From: Methanofastidiosum sp.
Lineage (GTDB): Archaea; Methanobacteriota_B; Thermococci; Methanofastidiosales; Methanofastidiosaceae
Assembly (NCBI GenBank): GCA_035362715.1
Contig: DAOSDU010000004.1
Coordinates: 1 to 64,000 of the forward strand
Length of the DNA: 64,000 nt
Direction of reading: 5' to 3'
The notes below the pieces were generated by a model. The model saw nothing but the letters and a program-made list of their open reading frames with translations. It made no database searches and was not told where the DNA came from. Position numbers and translations under genes: made by a program. Every line of letters starts with the position of its first letter. Positions within the stretch are counted from its first letter, which is position 1. Below are positions 43,337-53,183 of this stretch, one piece after another.

Positions 43337-43519
43337 TAAGGATTTCTACATTTTGAATATTAAATAGAATTACTTTGTATTAATGCAAAAACTCTAAATA
43401 ACTAATCCACCTCTTCCAATTTTTATTATTTTAAATGCTTACTAAGTTATTAATATTTTTGGAGATTATTATTTTCTTGAGTCAAATATAGATATAAGAT
43501 TCATACAAGACTTATTATC

Positions 43520-43698
43520 ATGATAACTAATGCACCAAAATGTCCGGAATGCGGATTAGAAAAGATAGTTGTAATTGTCTATGGAATTCCCGGACACGGC
43601 CTTTTAGAAAACTCCCAAAAAGGCGAATTTATTTTAGGGGATGTGAGGTGTGTCCCAATGCTCCAAGATATAACTGCAAGAGATGTATGAAAGAGTAG
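43520..43698 (+). pseudogene. small zinc-ribbon protein, single-base frameshift
   Basis: Frame one reads CPECGLEKIVVIVYGIPGHG to GEFILG, a common small family (CPxCG at the start, CxxCG-like at the end). As written it then stops in a wrong frame. Adding one G to the four-G run 43637-43640 restores CEVCPNAPRYNCKRCMKE and a stop, 59 residues in all. The start follows a TATA-like AGATATAAGATT. Broken by indel, real or technical. Confidence 0.6.
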
Positions 43699-43765
43699 GG
43701 CATTTTAAGGGTTAATACAAAATATTTTTGTGTTAGAGATTGTTAAAATAAGATAATAAAATAGA

Positions 43766-43969
43766 TTATTTCAATTCTTCAAATGTTTTCCAACCTAATT
43801 CAGGTAAGTCGCATTGTGCCATTGCTCTCGTTGCCGCACCACTACCATACATCTTGTCTATAGTCTTCAAAGCTATGCCAATTTCACCTTTCATGTCATT
43901 AGGTTTAGTTTTTGATTTATTCTCTCGGATTACTTGCAACCAATCTGAATAATTTTTTTCTACTGCCAT
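43766..43969 (-). CDS. small hypothetical protein
   Basis: 67 residues, MAVEKNYSDWLQVI at the start, GEIGIALKTIDKMYGSG in the middle and CDLPELGWKTFEELK at the end. It is acidic, soluble and probably helical. An ATG start with a plausible TATA-like TATTTATAAATA about 35 bases upstream supports expression. No family recognised; it is isolated from its neighbours. Confidence 0.55.
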   Translation of the reverse strand: MAVEKNYSDWLQVIRENKSKTKPNDMKGEIGIALKTIDKMYGSGAATRAMAQCDLPELGWKTFEELK

Positions 43970-44252
43970 TTATATCCACGTATCTATTATTTATCATATA
44001 TTTATAAATATTTCGTTGATTGCATTAAAAAAAATTATAAATATCGGCAATTATAGGAATGCATAAAATTGTTCTAGTCCCCTAACACAATATATAAATG
44101 TTAAAATAAATAAAAATTGATAATTAATTCAATAATCATTCTTTATAATTTCAAAAATAGGTAAAAATTACCTTATAGAAATTTTGGATGTTTTTCTTTA
44201 TAAAATAAATCTCGATGGCACAGTTATTTTTATTCTTAAAATAGGGTCAGTT

Positions 44253-45158
44253 TCAAAACTTCATAAGTTCTTCTTCCCACTCTTTCTTACAATCACAATT
44301 GGACTCTAATATATTTACATCGTTATTAATTGAGAATTCTAAAATCTTTTTTTCAATTTCCCTGTTACAACTCTTGCAATTTTTAGGGCCACGTGATCTG
44401 CCGAATGCTACTGGATGGCAAATTACATCTGGCCTTAATTTTGCAGTCTCTTTTAGGATTTCCAATATGCTCCATCCCCAAGGTGGTGAATACTCTCCCT
44501 TGTTCCAGAGGTGCTCCACAAATGTATTCTTATGGACCGTCATAGGATTAAACGAAATTACATCAGCAATCATCTCTATACTTTTTGCAGAGTTTATAGC
44601 ATCATGGATAGCTTCTTTTTCAGTTAGAAATGGAGGCTTAATCATCAAGTAGGCCTTATTTACAATATCCAGCTTTTTTAGAATCTCACTCGCAGAAAGA
44701 AAATCTTCAAAGGTAAATCCCTTGTTAATAGAATGCTTTAGTATCCTGTTATTTGATGATTCCAATCCCATTGCAACTTCAATTTGAAGATCATTATTCC
44801 CGATTAAATCTTTCAAGTAACTCTCTTCAACATATTCTGGCCTAGATTCTAATGTTACTTCTAAGATTCCTTTTTCAGATAGAAAAGAAATAATTTTCTT
44901 TGCACAAGCATGATCAACTTCTTTAGGATCAAGAAAACTTCCAGATGTAAATAGTTTGACCTTCTTTATTTCTTCATCATAAGCACTGTTAAACTCTTGA
45001 ACAAATATGCTGAATATATCAATTGAAGAGTCGCTAGGAGAATCCTCAAAGTATGAACACATATTACACCTTCTCCATCTGCACCCAACAGTAGGCAGTA
45101 TGATAGAAAGTGCTTTCGCTTCCTCGCCCTGAACATTTTCCCTGTTATAAAAGAACAT
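44253..45158 (-). CDS. radical SAM protein, probable archaeosine synthase subunit RaSEA
   Basis: 301 residues. The cluster motif is C26-x4-C31-x2-C34 (VGCRWRRCNMC), followed by FTSGSFLD and LESRPEY typical of Elp3/TIGR01210-like enzymes. The C-terminal part has a zinc-like set (NCKSCN, NCDCKK). RaSEA, with ArcS, turns q0N-Lys into archaeosine at tRNA position 15. ArcS is not in the window, so assignment rests on motif and length. Confidence 0.7.
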   Translation of the reverse strand: MFFYNRENVQGEEAKALSIILPTVGCRWRRCNMCSYFEDSPSDSSIDIFSIFVQEFNSAYDEEIKKVKLFTSGSFLDPKEVDHACAKKIISFLSEKGILEVTLESRPEYVEESYLKDLIGNNDLQIEVAMGLESSNNRILKHSINKGFTFEDFLSASEILKKLDIVNKAYLMIKPPFLTEKEAIHDAINSAKSIEMIADVISFNPMTVHKNTFVEHLWNKGEYSPPWGWSILEILKETAKLRPDVICHPVAFGRSRGPKNCKSCNREIEKKILEFSINNDVNILESNCDCKKEWEEELMKF

Positions 45159-45190
45159 TAAATCCTATTATTAAATTCTGTTTAAAAACT

Positions 45191-45562
45191 TCACTCAAAG
45201 AGGCAGTTCATGCAGTTTACAGCTATGATTGATATAATAAAAGCTAATATTGCAAAGATAACCCAGATTCTTCTTCTGTAATATCTTTCAGAAATATAAA
45301 CAATAAAAGCTGAAGTAGCTAAAAAATAGCAAAGCAGTGGGAATATAGGTCTTGAAAGAAGTAAGAATAGATTATATCCCACCAAATAAAGTGACCATTC
45401 AATACCGCTCCAGCTGATACCTATAAAAATGACACCAAAAATGAATAACTCTTCTGCCTTTTTGTAATCCTTGTCTCTTAAAAAAAGGGAATAAATTATT
45501 AAAAAAGAGCTTAAGATAGAACTTAAAATTGAGTAATGAAATCCTAGAGATTCAAGCCCCAT
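45191..45562 (-). CDS. membrane protein at the end of the ilv operon
   Basis: 123 residues, four hydrophobic helices (SILSSILSSFLIIYSLF, FGVIFIGISWSGIEW, LLLSRPIFPLLCYFLA, IWVIFAILAFIISII) and a CMNC end. ATG 45562 begins one base after the ilvD stop; a longer frame from 45601 would overlap ilvD. It is probably translated from the same message. No family recognised; an amino-acid-related membrane role is only guilt by association. Confidence 0.6.
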   Translation of the reverse strand: MGLESLGFHYSILSSILSSFLIIYSLFLRDKDYKKAEELFIFGVIFIGISWSGIEWSLYLVGYNLFLLLSRPIFPLLCYFLATSAFIVYISERYYRRRIWVIFAILAFIISIIAVNCMNCLFE

Positions 45563-45563
45563 T

Positions 45564-47213
45564 TTATTCCAGCACAGCACCTTTTTCGGACGAGGAAACA
45601 AGTTTTCTGTATCTCAAAAGCATACCTGGAATATTCTTCTTTGGTGGCTTTGCAACTTTTAGTCTTTCTTCTATCTCTTTAGCAGTTAGTGCTACCTCAA
45701 GTTTTCTTTTAGGTATATCTATTTTGATTATATCTCCATCTTTTACAGCAGCTATCGGCCCCTTGTCAAATGCTTCTGGGGCCACATGACCTATACAAGG
45801 ACCTCTTGTTCCTCCAGAAAATCTTCCATCTGTAATTAGGGCCACCGATTCAGACAGCCCCATACCTGCTATCAAACTTGTTGGTTCTAGCATCTCCCTC
45901 ATTCCAGGCCCACCTTTTGGCCCTTCGTACCTTATGACAACAACCATGCCTGACTTAATCTTACCGGAGAGTATGGCTTTTGTAGCCGCTTCTTCACTTT
46001 CAAAGACTTTGGCCTTACCTTCAAACTTCATTATCTTCTCGCTAACTGCTGTCTGCTTCACAACAGAACCATTAGGGGCCAGATTTCCTTTGAGTATGGC
46101 TATTCCACCTTGCTTGTGATAAGGATTATCAATATCTCTAATTGTGTCTGATTTGACGAGCTTGACTTTCTTCAGTACGTCACCAAGTGTTTTTCCCATA
46201 ACTGTCTTTGTTTCAAGATTTAGTTTATCTTTTAATCTAATTAATATCTGAGGGATGCCGCCTGCATCATCAAAGTCTCTCATAAAGAAGGGTCCACCTG
46301 GCCTTAAATTTACAAGGTGCGGTGTTTCTTTAGAGAGCTTATCAAATAATGTCAAGGGAAGGACAATTCCAAATGCATTAGCAACTGCTGGCAGATGTAG
46401 TGCAGTGTTTGATGATCCGCCTATTCCCATATCAACTCTTATTGCATTTTCAAAGCTCATCTTAGTGATTATGTCTCTTGGTTTCAAGTCCTTCTTAACA
46501 AGTTCAACTATAAGCTTCCCTGTTTGGTAAGCTATTTCTTCTTTTCTCTTGTCAGTTGCATGAACAGTAGCGCTCCCTGGGACGGAAAGACCCAATGCTT
46601 CAGTCATACAGGCCATAGAGTTTGCTGTGAATAGACCTGCACATGCTCCAGCACCAGGGCAACTCCTCTTCTCTATTTCTCTAAGCTCCTTTTCAGAGAC
46701 ATCTCCATTTTTATAACTTCCAATAGCTTCAAAGATAGAGATTAGATCAAGTTGTTTTCCTTTATATTTTCCTGGTTCCATTGGGCCACCAGTGACCATA
46801 ACAGCCGGGATATTTATTCTACCCGCGGCCATAAGCATACCTGGCGTTATCTTGTCACAATTTGTAACTCCAACCCATCCATCAAATAGATGAGAAGAAA
46901 CCATTAGCTCAACAGAATCAGCAATAATATCTCTTGATGGTAGAGAATACCTCATACCCTGATGCCCCATTGCAATTCCATCACATATGCCGGGCATACC
47001 AAATTCGAATGGGACACCACCCGCATCTCTAATGCCTTTCTTTACAAGGTCTGTTAGTTTTCTAAGATTAATGTGGCCTGGTACTATTTCAGAGTAAGCT
47101 GAGGCTACACCTATGAACGGCTTCTTAAAGTCCTCATCTTTTAGCCCATCAGCTCTCAATAAGCCTCTTGCCCCTGCCTTATCAACATCCTCTTTAATTA
47201 TAGAACTTCTCAC
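45564..47213 (-). CDS. ilvD: dihydroxy-acid dehydratase
   Basis: 549 residues. Fe-S cluster cysteines in TNCDKITPGM, PGAGACAGLFTANSM and the active-site SGGTRGPCIGHVAPEA are visible. Dehydrates the dihydroxy acids of valine and isoleucine synthesis. GTG start overlapping the cimA stop by four bases (GTGA). Confidence 0.96.
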   Translation of the reverse strand: MRSSIIKEDVDKAGARGLLRADGLKDEDFKKPFIGVASAYSEIVPGHINLRKLTDLVKKGIRDAGGVPFEFGMPGICDGIAMGHQGMRYSLPSRDIIADSVELMVSSHLFDGWVGVTNCDKITPGMLMAAGRINIPAVMVTGGPMEPGKYKGKQLDLISIFEAIGSYKNGDVSEKELREIEKRSCPGAGACAGLFTANSMACMTEALGLSVPGSATVHATDKRKEEIAYQTGKLIVELVKKDLKPRDIITKMSFENAIRVDMGIGGSSNTALHLPAVANAFGIVLPLTLFDKLSKETPHLVNLRPGGPFFMRDFDDAGGIPQILIRLKDKLNLETKTVMGKTLGDVLKKVKLVKSDTIRDIDNPYHKQGGIAILKGNLAPNGSVVKQTAVSEKIMKFEGKAKVFESEEAATKAILSGKIKSGMVVVIRYEGPKGGPGMREMLEPTSLIAGMGLSESVALITDGRFSGGTRGPCIGHVAPEAFDKGPIAAVKDGDIIKIDIPKRKLEVALTAKEIEERLKVAKPPKKNIPGMLLRYRKLVSSSEKGAVLE

Positions 47214-48778
47214 TTATTCACATCCACAAATTTTGATAATCCATATTCAACGCTATCCACAAGTGCGTACCAGCTAGCAGTTATGATGTTCTCCGATACT
47301 CCAACAGTATCCCACATCTTGTTGTAGCCATGAGTTCTTATTAAAACTCTTACAACCGAACCAGTTCCTTCTTCGCCTTCAAGGACCCTAACCTTATAGT
47401 CGGTGAGATTGAAGTTCTTTATCTCAGGATAAGCGCCAATTAGAGCTTTTCTAAGTGCTTTGTCAAGCGCATTAACAGGACCGTTACCTTCAGCGGCCGT
47501 ATGGAACTCTTTATCATTTACCTTAAGCTTTATTGTAGCTTCAGAGCGAGATTCCATATCGCCTCTTTTGTCAATAACAACTCTAAATCCTTCAAGATCA
47601 AAGAACTTCTTGTAAGTTCCTAGAGCTTTCTTCATAAGAAGCTCAAATGAAGCCTCTGCACCTTCAAACTGATAACCCTCGTTTTCAAGTTTCTTTATTT
47701 TTTCTAAAATGAAATCTAGTTTAGCATCAGCAGATTCTAGATCAACTCCGTACTCTTTGGCCTTAAAAATAATGTTACTTCTGCCGGATAATTCAGATAC
47801 TATAACTCTTGTTCTATTTCCAACAAGCTCTGGCTTAATATGCTCATAGGTATCGGGGTGTCTTTGAATAGCACTAACGTGGATTCCACCTTTATGTGCA
47901 AATGCGCTTGCACCCACATATGGCTGATGCATTTCAGGGGAGATATTTCCAAGCTCTGCTATATATGCTGAGACATTTTTTAGTTTACCTAGTTGTGCAT
48001 CCGATATACAATCAAGCTTCATCTTAATTTTAAGGCCAGGGATTATTGAGCAAAGATTTGCATTACCGCACCTTTCTCCATATCCATTAATAGTTCCCTG
48101 GACATGCACAGCCCCATTTTTGACCGCTTCAAGTGAGTTTGCAACAGCACATTCTGAATCATTATGAGCGTGAATACCAATTTTACTTTTAATTTCAGAT
48201 TTAATTTCATTAATAATGTTTCCAATCTCAAAGGGCAGACTCCCTCCATTTGTATCGCATAAAGATATGCAGTCTGCGCCAGCTTTGTCAGCTTCTTTAA
48301 TCGTTGATAGAGCATATTCTTTGTTTCTCTTAAATCCATCAAAGAAATGCTCTGCATCGTAGATGACTTCAATTCCATGTTCCTTTAGGAAAACTATAGA
48401 ATCATATATCATCTCTAGATTTTTTTCAAGTGGAATCTTCAATGCTTCAATGACATGGAAATCCCAACTCTTCCCAAAAATCGATGCAACTTCTGTGTCT
48501 ACGTCAATAATAGCCTTTAGATTAGGATCATCTTCGGCCTTTAGCTTCGCCCTTCTAGTACTCCCAAAGGCACAAATCTTTGAAGTAGATAATGAAAGAG
48601 CTTTGGCATTTTTGAAGAACTCCACATCCTTTGGATTTGAGCCTGGCCATCCGCCCTCGATGTAATGTATGCCTAGTTCGTCAAGCTTTTCACATACCTT
48701 CAACTTATCATTAGCGGAGAAGGATATACCTTCTCCCTGTGTTCCGTCTCTTAAGGTTGTATCAAAAAGCCTTATCAT
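47210..48778 (-). CDS. cimA: citramalate synthase (CimA, TIGR00977 type)
   Basis: 522 residues. Catalytic TIM barrel begins at once with LFDTTLRDGTQGEGISFS, then HIYEGGWPGSNPKD-like YIEGGWPGSNPKD, HAHNDSECAVANSL and GTINGYGER; the last 140 residues form the LeuA-type regulatory domain. Condenses pyruvate and acetyl-CoA to citramalate, giving 2-oxobutyrate for isoleucine without threonine. It begins nine bases after leuB. Confidence 0.92.
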   Translation of the reverse strand: MIRLFDTTLRDGTQGEGISFSANDKLKVCEKLDELGIHYIEGGWPGSNPKDVEFFKNAKALSLSTSKICAFGSTRRAKLKAEDDPNLKAIIDVDTEVASIFGKSWDFHVIEALKIPLEKNLEMIYDSIVFLKEHGIEVIYDAEHFFDGFKRNKEYALSTIKEADKAGADCISLCDTNGGSLPFEIGNIINEIKSEIKSKIGIHAHNDSECAVANSLEAVKNGAVHVQGTINGYGERCGNANLCSIIPGLKIKMKLDCISDAQLGKLKNVSAYIAELGNISPEMHQPYVGASAFAHKGGIHVSAIQRHPDTYEHIKPELVGNRTRVIVSELSGRSNIIFKAKEYGVDLESADAKLDFILEKIKKLENEGYQFEGAEASFELLMKKALGTYKKFFDLEGFRVVIDKRGDMESRSEATIKLKVNDKEFHTAAEGNGPVNALDKALRKALIGAYPEIKNFNLTDYKVRVLEGEEGTGSVVRVLIRTHGYNKMWDTVGVSENIITASWYALVDSVEYGLSKFVDVNK

Positions 48779-48787
48779 TTTTTTCTC

Positions 48788-49912
48788 CTATTGTTTGATC
48801 TTCTTGACTATTTCGTCTCCGACCTCAGTTGTCTTTGAAGTTCCTCCAAGGTCCTGTGTCCTTACCTTTCCTTCTTCTAAGACTTTGATTACAGCCTTTT
48901 CAATTATTGTTGCTGTTTTTGGTTCTCCGATAGTTTCTAGCATCATGACTCCACTCAATATTGTAGCAAGAGGATTTGAAACATTTTTTCCCTTGTATTT
49001 CGGTGCAGAGCCGTGTATTGGCTCAAACATTGAAACACCATCAGGATTAATATTTCCGCCAGCTGCAAGACCTAGACCTCCTTGTATCATAGCTCCAAGA
49101 TCTGTAATTATATCTCCAAACATATTTGGAGCAACAACGACTTGATACCACTGTGGCTGTTTTACAAACCACATTGTAATTGCATCGACAAATGCAAATT
49201 CAGTTTCATAACCAGGATATTCTTTTGCCACTTCTTCAAAAACATCTCGCCATAAACTGTAAATGTTTGTCAAGACATTGGCCTTATCAACAGATGTTAC
49301 TCTTTTCTTACCTTTCATCTTAGCAAGTTCAAAGGCATATCTTATTACTCTCTCAGAACCTGCTCTGGATATCATCCCTATCTGATAGGCTATCTCTTCA
49401 GGTCTATCGATATCAATACCCATATTGAACTTTACTTCGTAAAGGTCTCTTATTACCTCAAGTTCCTCTTTGTTTTTTCTTCCTTTGAATCTTCCACCAA
49501 TGCCTATATAGAAATCTTCTGTGTTTTCTCTAATCACATGAAAGTTAATATCTTTGTAGGATTTATCTTTCAAAGGACAAGGAACATTTGGATAGGATAC
49601 AATAGGCCTTAAATTTACATACTGATCAAAATAAAACCTCATTTTTAGGAGGATACCTTTCTCAAGTACACCAGGGGCAACTCTTGGATCCCCAATAGAG
49701 CCAAAGTATATTGCATCCTTTTTCTTAAGTTCCTTTAGTGTATCTTCTGTAATCAATTCTCCAGTTTTTAAATATTGTTCAGACCCATTTTGGTAGTATT
49801 CCCATTCGATGTCTAATCCTGTTATGTCGCAAGCTGCGTCTATTACCTTCTTTCCTTCTTCGATTATCTCAGGTCCTATGCCGTCACCGGGCATTATGGC
49901 TATTTTTTTCAT
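48788..49912 (-). CDS. leuB: 3-isopropylmalate/3-methylmalate dehydrogenase
   Basis: 374 residues. IDH/IPMDH fold with MPGDGIGPEI, VIRENTEDFYIGIGGR, SRAGSERVIRYAFELA and SVDKANVL, NAD site GSAPKYKGKNVSNPLA. In an operon with both leuA and cimA it likely oxidises both isopropylmalate and methylmalate. It overlaps leuD by 29 bases. Confidence 0.9.
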   Translation of the reverse strand: MKKIAIMPGDGIGPEIIEEGKKVIDAACDITGLDIEWEYYQNGSEQYLKTGELITEDTLKELKKKDAIYFGSIGDPRVAPGVLEKGILLKMRFYFDQYVNLRPIVSYPNVPCPLKDKSYKDINFHVIRENTEDFYIGIGGRFKGRKNKEELEVIRDLYEVKFNMGIDIDRPEEIAYQIGMISRAGSERVIRYAFELAKMKGKKRVTSVDKANVLTNIYSLWRDVFEEVAKEYPGYETEFAFVDAITMWFVKQPQWYQVVVAPNMFGDIITDLGAMIQGGLGLAAGGNINPDGVSMFEPIHGSAPKYKGKNVSNPLATILSGVMMLETIGEPKTATIIEKAVIKVLEEGKVRTQDLGGTSKTTEVGDEIVKKIKQ

Positions 49913-50396
49913 TAAGAACCTCCTTTACATATTCCATCAAGCCACCCTTCTCTACTATCTTGAGTAAAAAGGCAGGCAGCGGTTTAAATTCAAAGACCTC
50001 ATTAGATCTTTTGTTCTTTATAGTTCCTCCTTTCAGATCGACTAAAAGTTCATCGCCTTCATTTGCTCTAACATCATATTCAATTAAGGTCAAACCTAAA
50101 TTAATAGAATTTCTAAAAAATATTCTTGCAAAGCTTTTTGCAATAACGCACGATATACCTGCGCCCATAAGCGCTCTTGGCGCATGCTCTCTGGACGATC
50201 CACATCCAAAGTTTCTTCCAGCAACTATTATATCGCCCTCTCTCACGATATTTCTAAACTCTGGCCTTACTTTTACAAAGGCGTTTTTTGCAAGTTCTTT
50301 GGGATCACCAGTAACTAAAAATTCAGCAGGGATAATCTGATCAGTGTCAACGTTATCTCCGAATTTTATGACTTTTCCTTCAAGGATCTCCTTCAT
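49884..50396 (-). CDS. leuD: isopropylmalate/methylmalate isomerase small subunit
   Basis: 170 residues, swivel domain with GDNVDTDQIIPA and NFGCGSSREHAP. Pairs with LeuC for the aconitase-like step of both leucine and isoleucine routes. Start overlaps the leuC stop (TAATG). Confidence 0.95.
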   Translation of the reverse strand: MKEILEGKVIKFGDNVDTDQIIPAEFLVTGDPKELAKNAFVKVRPEFRNIVREGDIIVAGRNFGCGSSREHAPRALMGAGISCVIAKSFARIFFRNSINLGLTLIEYDVRANEGDELLVDLKGGTIKNKRSNEVFEFKPLPAFLLKIVEKGGLMEYVKEVLNEKNSHNAR

Positions 50397-51652
50397 TATA
50401 GCACCTCTCGTGGATCAACGATCCTTCCCTCAAGTGCAGAAGCGGCAACTACTGCAGGATTTGCCAGATAAACCTCAGAGTTTTTATGGCCCATTCTCCC
50501 TATGAAATTCCTGTTTGTTGTAGCAACACATTTTTCGCCGTCAGCAAGTATGCCCATGTAACCACCAAGGCATGCCCCACATGTAGGCCCACATACAAAA
50601 CAGTCAGCCTTCTCAAAGATTTCAATCAGCCCTTCCTTTAATGCTTGATTAAAGACTTCCTTTGTCGCAGGAACAACAAGCATTCTAACTTCAGAGTTGA
50701 TTTTCTTTCCCTTTAAAATTTCAGCTGCTATCCTTAGATCTTCGATTCTACCGTTTGTACAAGAGCCAAGATAGGCCTGATCTATCTTCACATCAACTTC
50801 AGATGCCGGTGCAGTATTGCTCGGTAAAAATGGTTTCGCAACTGTAGGCGGTATATCTGACGCATCATATTTTAACTCTTCAATATAATAAGCATCTTTA
50901 TCAGAATAAACTGGATTGTAGCTTCCTCTAACTCTTCCCTGAAGATATTCAAAGACTTTATCATCTGGAGGAATAATACCGGCTTTGCCCCCAGCTTCTA
51001 TTGCCATATTTGAAATGGATATCCTGTCTGAGAGTGTTAAATTTTCAATGGTATTCCCATAATACTCCATGGCTTGGTATAATGCACCCTCTACTCCAAT
51101 ATCCCCGATTACATTTAGGATTATATCCTTCCCATAAACATAATTGTCAAGTTTTCCATTGACTGTTATTTTAATACTATCAGGTACTTTTAGCCAAAGT
51201 TTTCCTATTGCCATTACAGCAGCAGCTTCAGTAGATCCAATACCTGTTGAAAATGCCCCTAAAGCACCGTAACTACATGTATGTGAATCTGCACCTACGA
51301 TCAATCTTCCCGGTGCAACAAAACCTTTCTCAATCATAAGTTGGTGGCATACTCCACCTCTCCCAACTTCAAAGTAGTTTTCTATTTCGTATTTTTTTGC
51401 AAAGTCTCTCATTCTTTTTGCCTGCTCAGCGGAGGCAACGTCCTTGTTAGGAACATAATGGTCTGGAATAAGCACTATCTTCTCTTTATACGGCTTTGTG
51501 CCTTTTGGAAGTTTTTCAAACTGCTCAAATGCTGGGAGTCCAGTTACATCATTTACCATTACATAATCAACATTAGCTTCAACTATCTGGCCAGCCTCAG
51601 CATTTACTCCAGCCTTATTTCCGATTATTTTTTCTGATATGGTCTTTCCCAT
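50396..51652 (-). CDS. leuC: isopropylmalate/methylmalate isomerase large subunit
   Basis: 418 residues. [4Fe-4S] ligands in LGSCTNGR and CGPTCGACLGG; HQLMIEKGFVAPG and DSHTCSYGALGAF are conserved substrate regions. I use ATG 51652 (MGKTISEKI); a TTG three codons upstream is the alternative. Confidence 0.95.
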   Translation of the reverse strand: MGKTISEKIIGNKAGVNAEAGQIVEANVDYVMVNDVTGLPAFEQFEKLPKGTKPYKEKIVLIPDHYVPNKDVASAEQAKRMRDFAKKYEIENYFEVGRGGVCHQLMIEKGFVAPGRLIVGADSHTCSYGALGAFSTGIGSTEAAAVMAIGKLWLKVPDSIKITVNGKLDNYVYGKDIILNVIGDIGVEGALYQAMEYYGNTIENLTLSDRISISNMAIEAGGKAGIIPPDDKVFEYLQGRVRGSYNPVYSDKDAYYIEELKYDASDIPPTVAKPFLPSNTAPASEVDVKIDQAYLGSCTNGRIEDLRIAAEILKGKKINSEVRMLVVPATKEVFNQALKEGLIEIFEKADCFVCGPTCGACLGGYMGILADGEKCVATTNRNFIGRMGHKNSEVYLANPAVVAASALEGRIVDPREVL

Positions 51653-51686
51653 AAAAATCAACTAAAAAATAAAAATTTAAATTATA

Positions 51687-52682
51687 TTATTTTTTTTCAG
51701 GTTTTAAGAACATCTTTCTGATGTCTTTACCAACATCTTCTATGAGTTTTTCACTGCCCTCTTTCCTTGCTCTTGTTAGCACTGGTCTGCCTGTGTAGTT
51801 TTCCATCATGAACTCTCTTGCAAATTCGCCTGATTTAATATTGTCAAGAACTTCATACATTCTTTCCCTGACTGAGTCATCGATTATCATTGGACCTCTA
51901 GTTCTTCCACCATATTCTGCAGTGTTTGATACTCTCTCCCACATCAATTCTAGACCGCCTTCATAGAATAAGTCTACTATTAGCTTCATTTCGTTTAGGC
52001 ACTCAAAATAAGCAATTTCTGGCTGGTAGCCTTCACTTACCAATGTTTCGAAGCCTGCTGTAATGAGTTCTGTAATACCACCACAGAGAACACACTGCTC
52101 TCCGAATATGTCTGTAATTGCTTCTTCCTCAAATGTAGTTTCGACTACTCCAGCTTTTGTTAAGTTCATAGCTTTTGCCATTGCGAGTGCTGTCTGCTTA
52201 GCCTTTCCAGTGTAATCCTGCTCAACGGCTAGTAGAGCTGGAGCTCCAAAACCTTCTCTGTAAAGCCTTCTTAATTCACTACCTGGTGTTTTAGGTGCGA
52301 CCATGACTACGTCAACATATTCTGGTGGCTTGATCTGATTGAATGTAATGTTAAATCCATGAGAAAAGCTTAGAACATCTCCTTCCTTTAGGTTGTCTTT
52401 TATGTATTTTGCATATACATGTGGCTGGACTTCATCAGGTATCAAGATGTGAACAATGTCTCCCGCCTTTGCAGCGTCTTCAACACTCATCGTCTTAATC
52501 CCTGCATCTTTAGCACAGTTCCAAGACTTTCCCCCTTCATTTACACCGACGACAACGTCAATACCGCTATCGTGCAAACACAGAGCCTGCGCCCTTCCTT
52601 GATTCCCATAACCTATTACGGCTACCTTTTTACCTTGTAAATACTTAAGGTCTGCATCACAATCATAATACATTGTTGCCAT
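51687..52682 (-). CDS. ilvC: ketol-acid reductoisomerase
   Basis: 331 residues, class I short form. Rossmann fold VIGYGNQGRAQALCLHDSG and the all-helical knotted domain with EEAITDIFGEQCVLCGG and ANTAEYGGRTRGP-like SNTAEYGGRTRGP. NADPH-dependent isomeroreduction. Three bases after ilvN. Confidence 0.96.
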   Translation of the reverse strand: MATMYYDCDADLKYLQGKKVAVIGYGNQGRAQALCLHDSGIDVVVGVNEGGKSWNCAKDAGIKTMSVEDAAKAGDIVHILIPDEVQPHVYAKYIKDNLKEGDVLSFSHGFNITFNQIKPPEYVDVVMVAPKTPGSELRRLYREGFGAPALLAVEQDYTGKAKQTALAMAKAMNLTKAGVVETTFEEEAITDIFGEQCVLCGGITELITAGFETLVSEGYQPEIAYFECLNEMKLIVDLFYEGGLELMWERVSNTAEYGGRTRGPMIIDDSVRERMYEVLDNIKSGEFAREFMMENYTGRPVLTRARKEGSEKLIEDVGKDIRKMFLKPEKK

Positions 52683-52685
52683 AAT

Positions 52686-53183
52686 TTAACCTCCACTTTT
52701 CTTTTCAATATCCCTAGAAATGGCAGTAACTCCTGTTCTAAAGAGTTCTTTTATGCCAAAGTTCTTCATTGTTTCAACAAATCTGTCTATATCTAGCGGA
52801 TCTGCTGTTATCTCTAGGGTTATTGTTCTTATACTAATATCTACTATATTTGATTTAAATGCATTGGCTATTTCTAAAACCTCTGCTCTATTTTCCTTGT
52901 CTGCATAAACTTTCATTAGACAAAGATCTCTTACAACTGAAGTATTTTTATCCAAGATATTTACCTTTACAACTTCTATGAGCTTGTTCAATTGTTTTTC
53001 TATCTTTTCGATTTCTCTTTCATCTCCAGTCGTTACTATTGTCATCCGGCTCATACCTTCCTTTTCAGAAGGAGAAACTGTTAAGGAATGAATATTAATA
53101 CCTCTCCTAGAGAACATGCCGCTCATCCTCGTTAGAGATCCGGCTTCATCTTCTACTAGAACCGATATTATTTGTGTCGACAT
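52686..53183 (-). CDS. ilvN: acetolactate synthase small (regulatory) subunit
   Basis: 165 residues. N-terminal ACT domain with ISVLVEDEAGSLTRMSGMFSRRG, then a second ACT-like/IlvN-C half. Binds valine and activates IlvB. It overlaps ilvB by 16 bases. Confidence 0.95.
   Translation of the reverse strand: MSTQIISVLVEDEAGSLTRMSGMFSRRGINIHSLTVSPSEKEGMSRMTIVTTGDEREIEKIEKQLNKLIEVVKVNILDKNTSVVRDLCLMKVYADKENRAEVLEIANAFKSNIVDISIRTITLEITADPLDIDRFVETMKNFGIKELFRTGVTAISRDIEKKSGG

Noticed and set aside
43970..44252. Possible RNA gene in a 283-base gap
   Set aside because: Only AT-rich sequence with no stable stem or tRNA-like pattern by eye.
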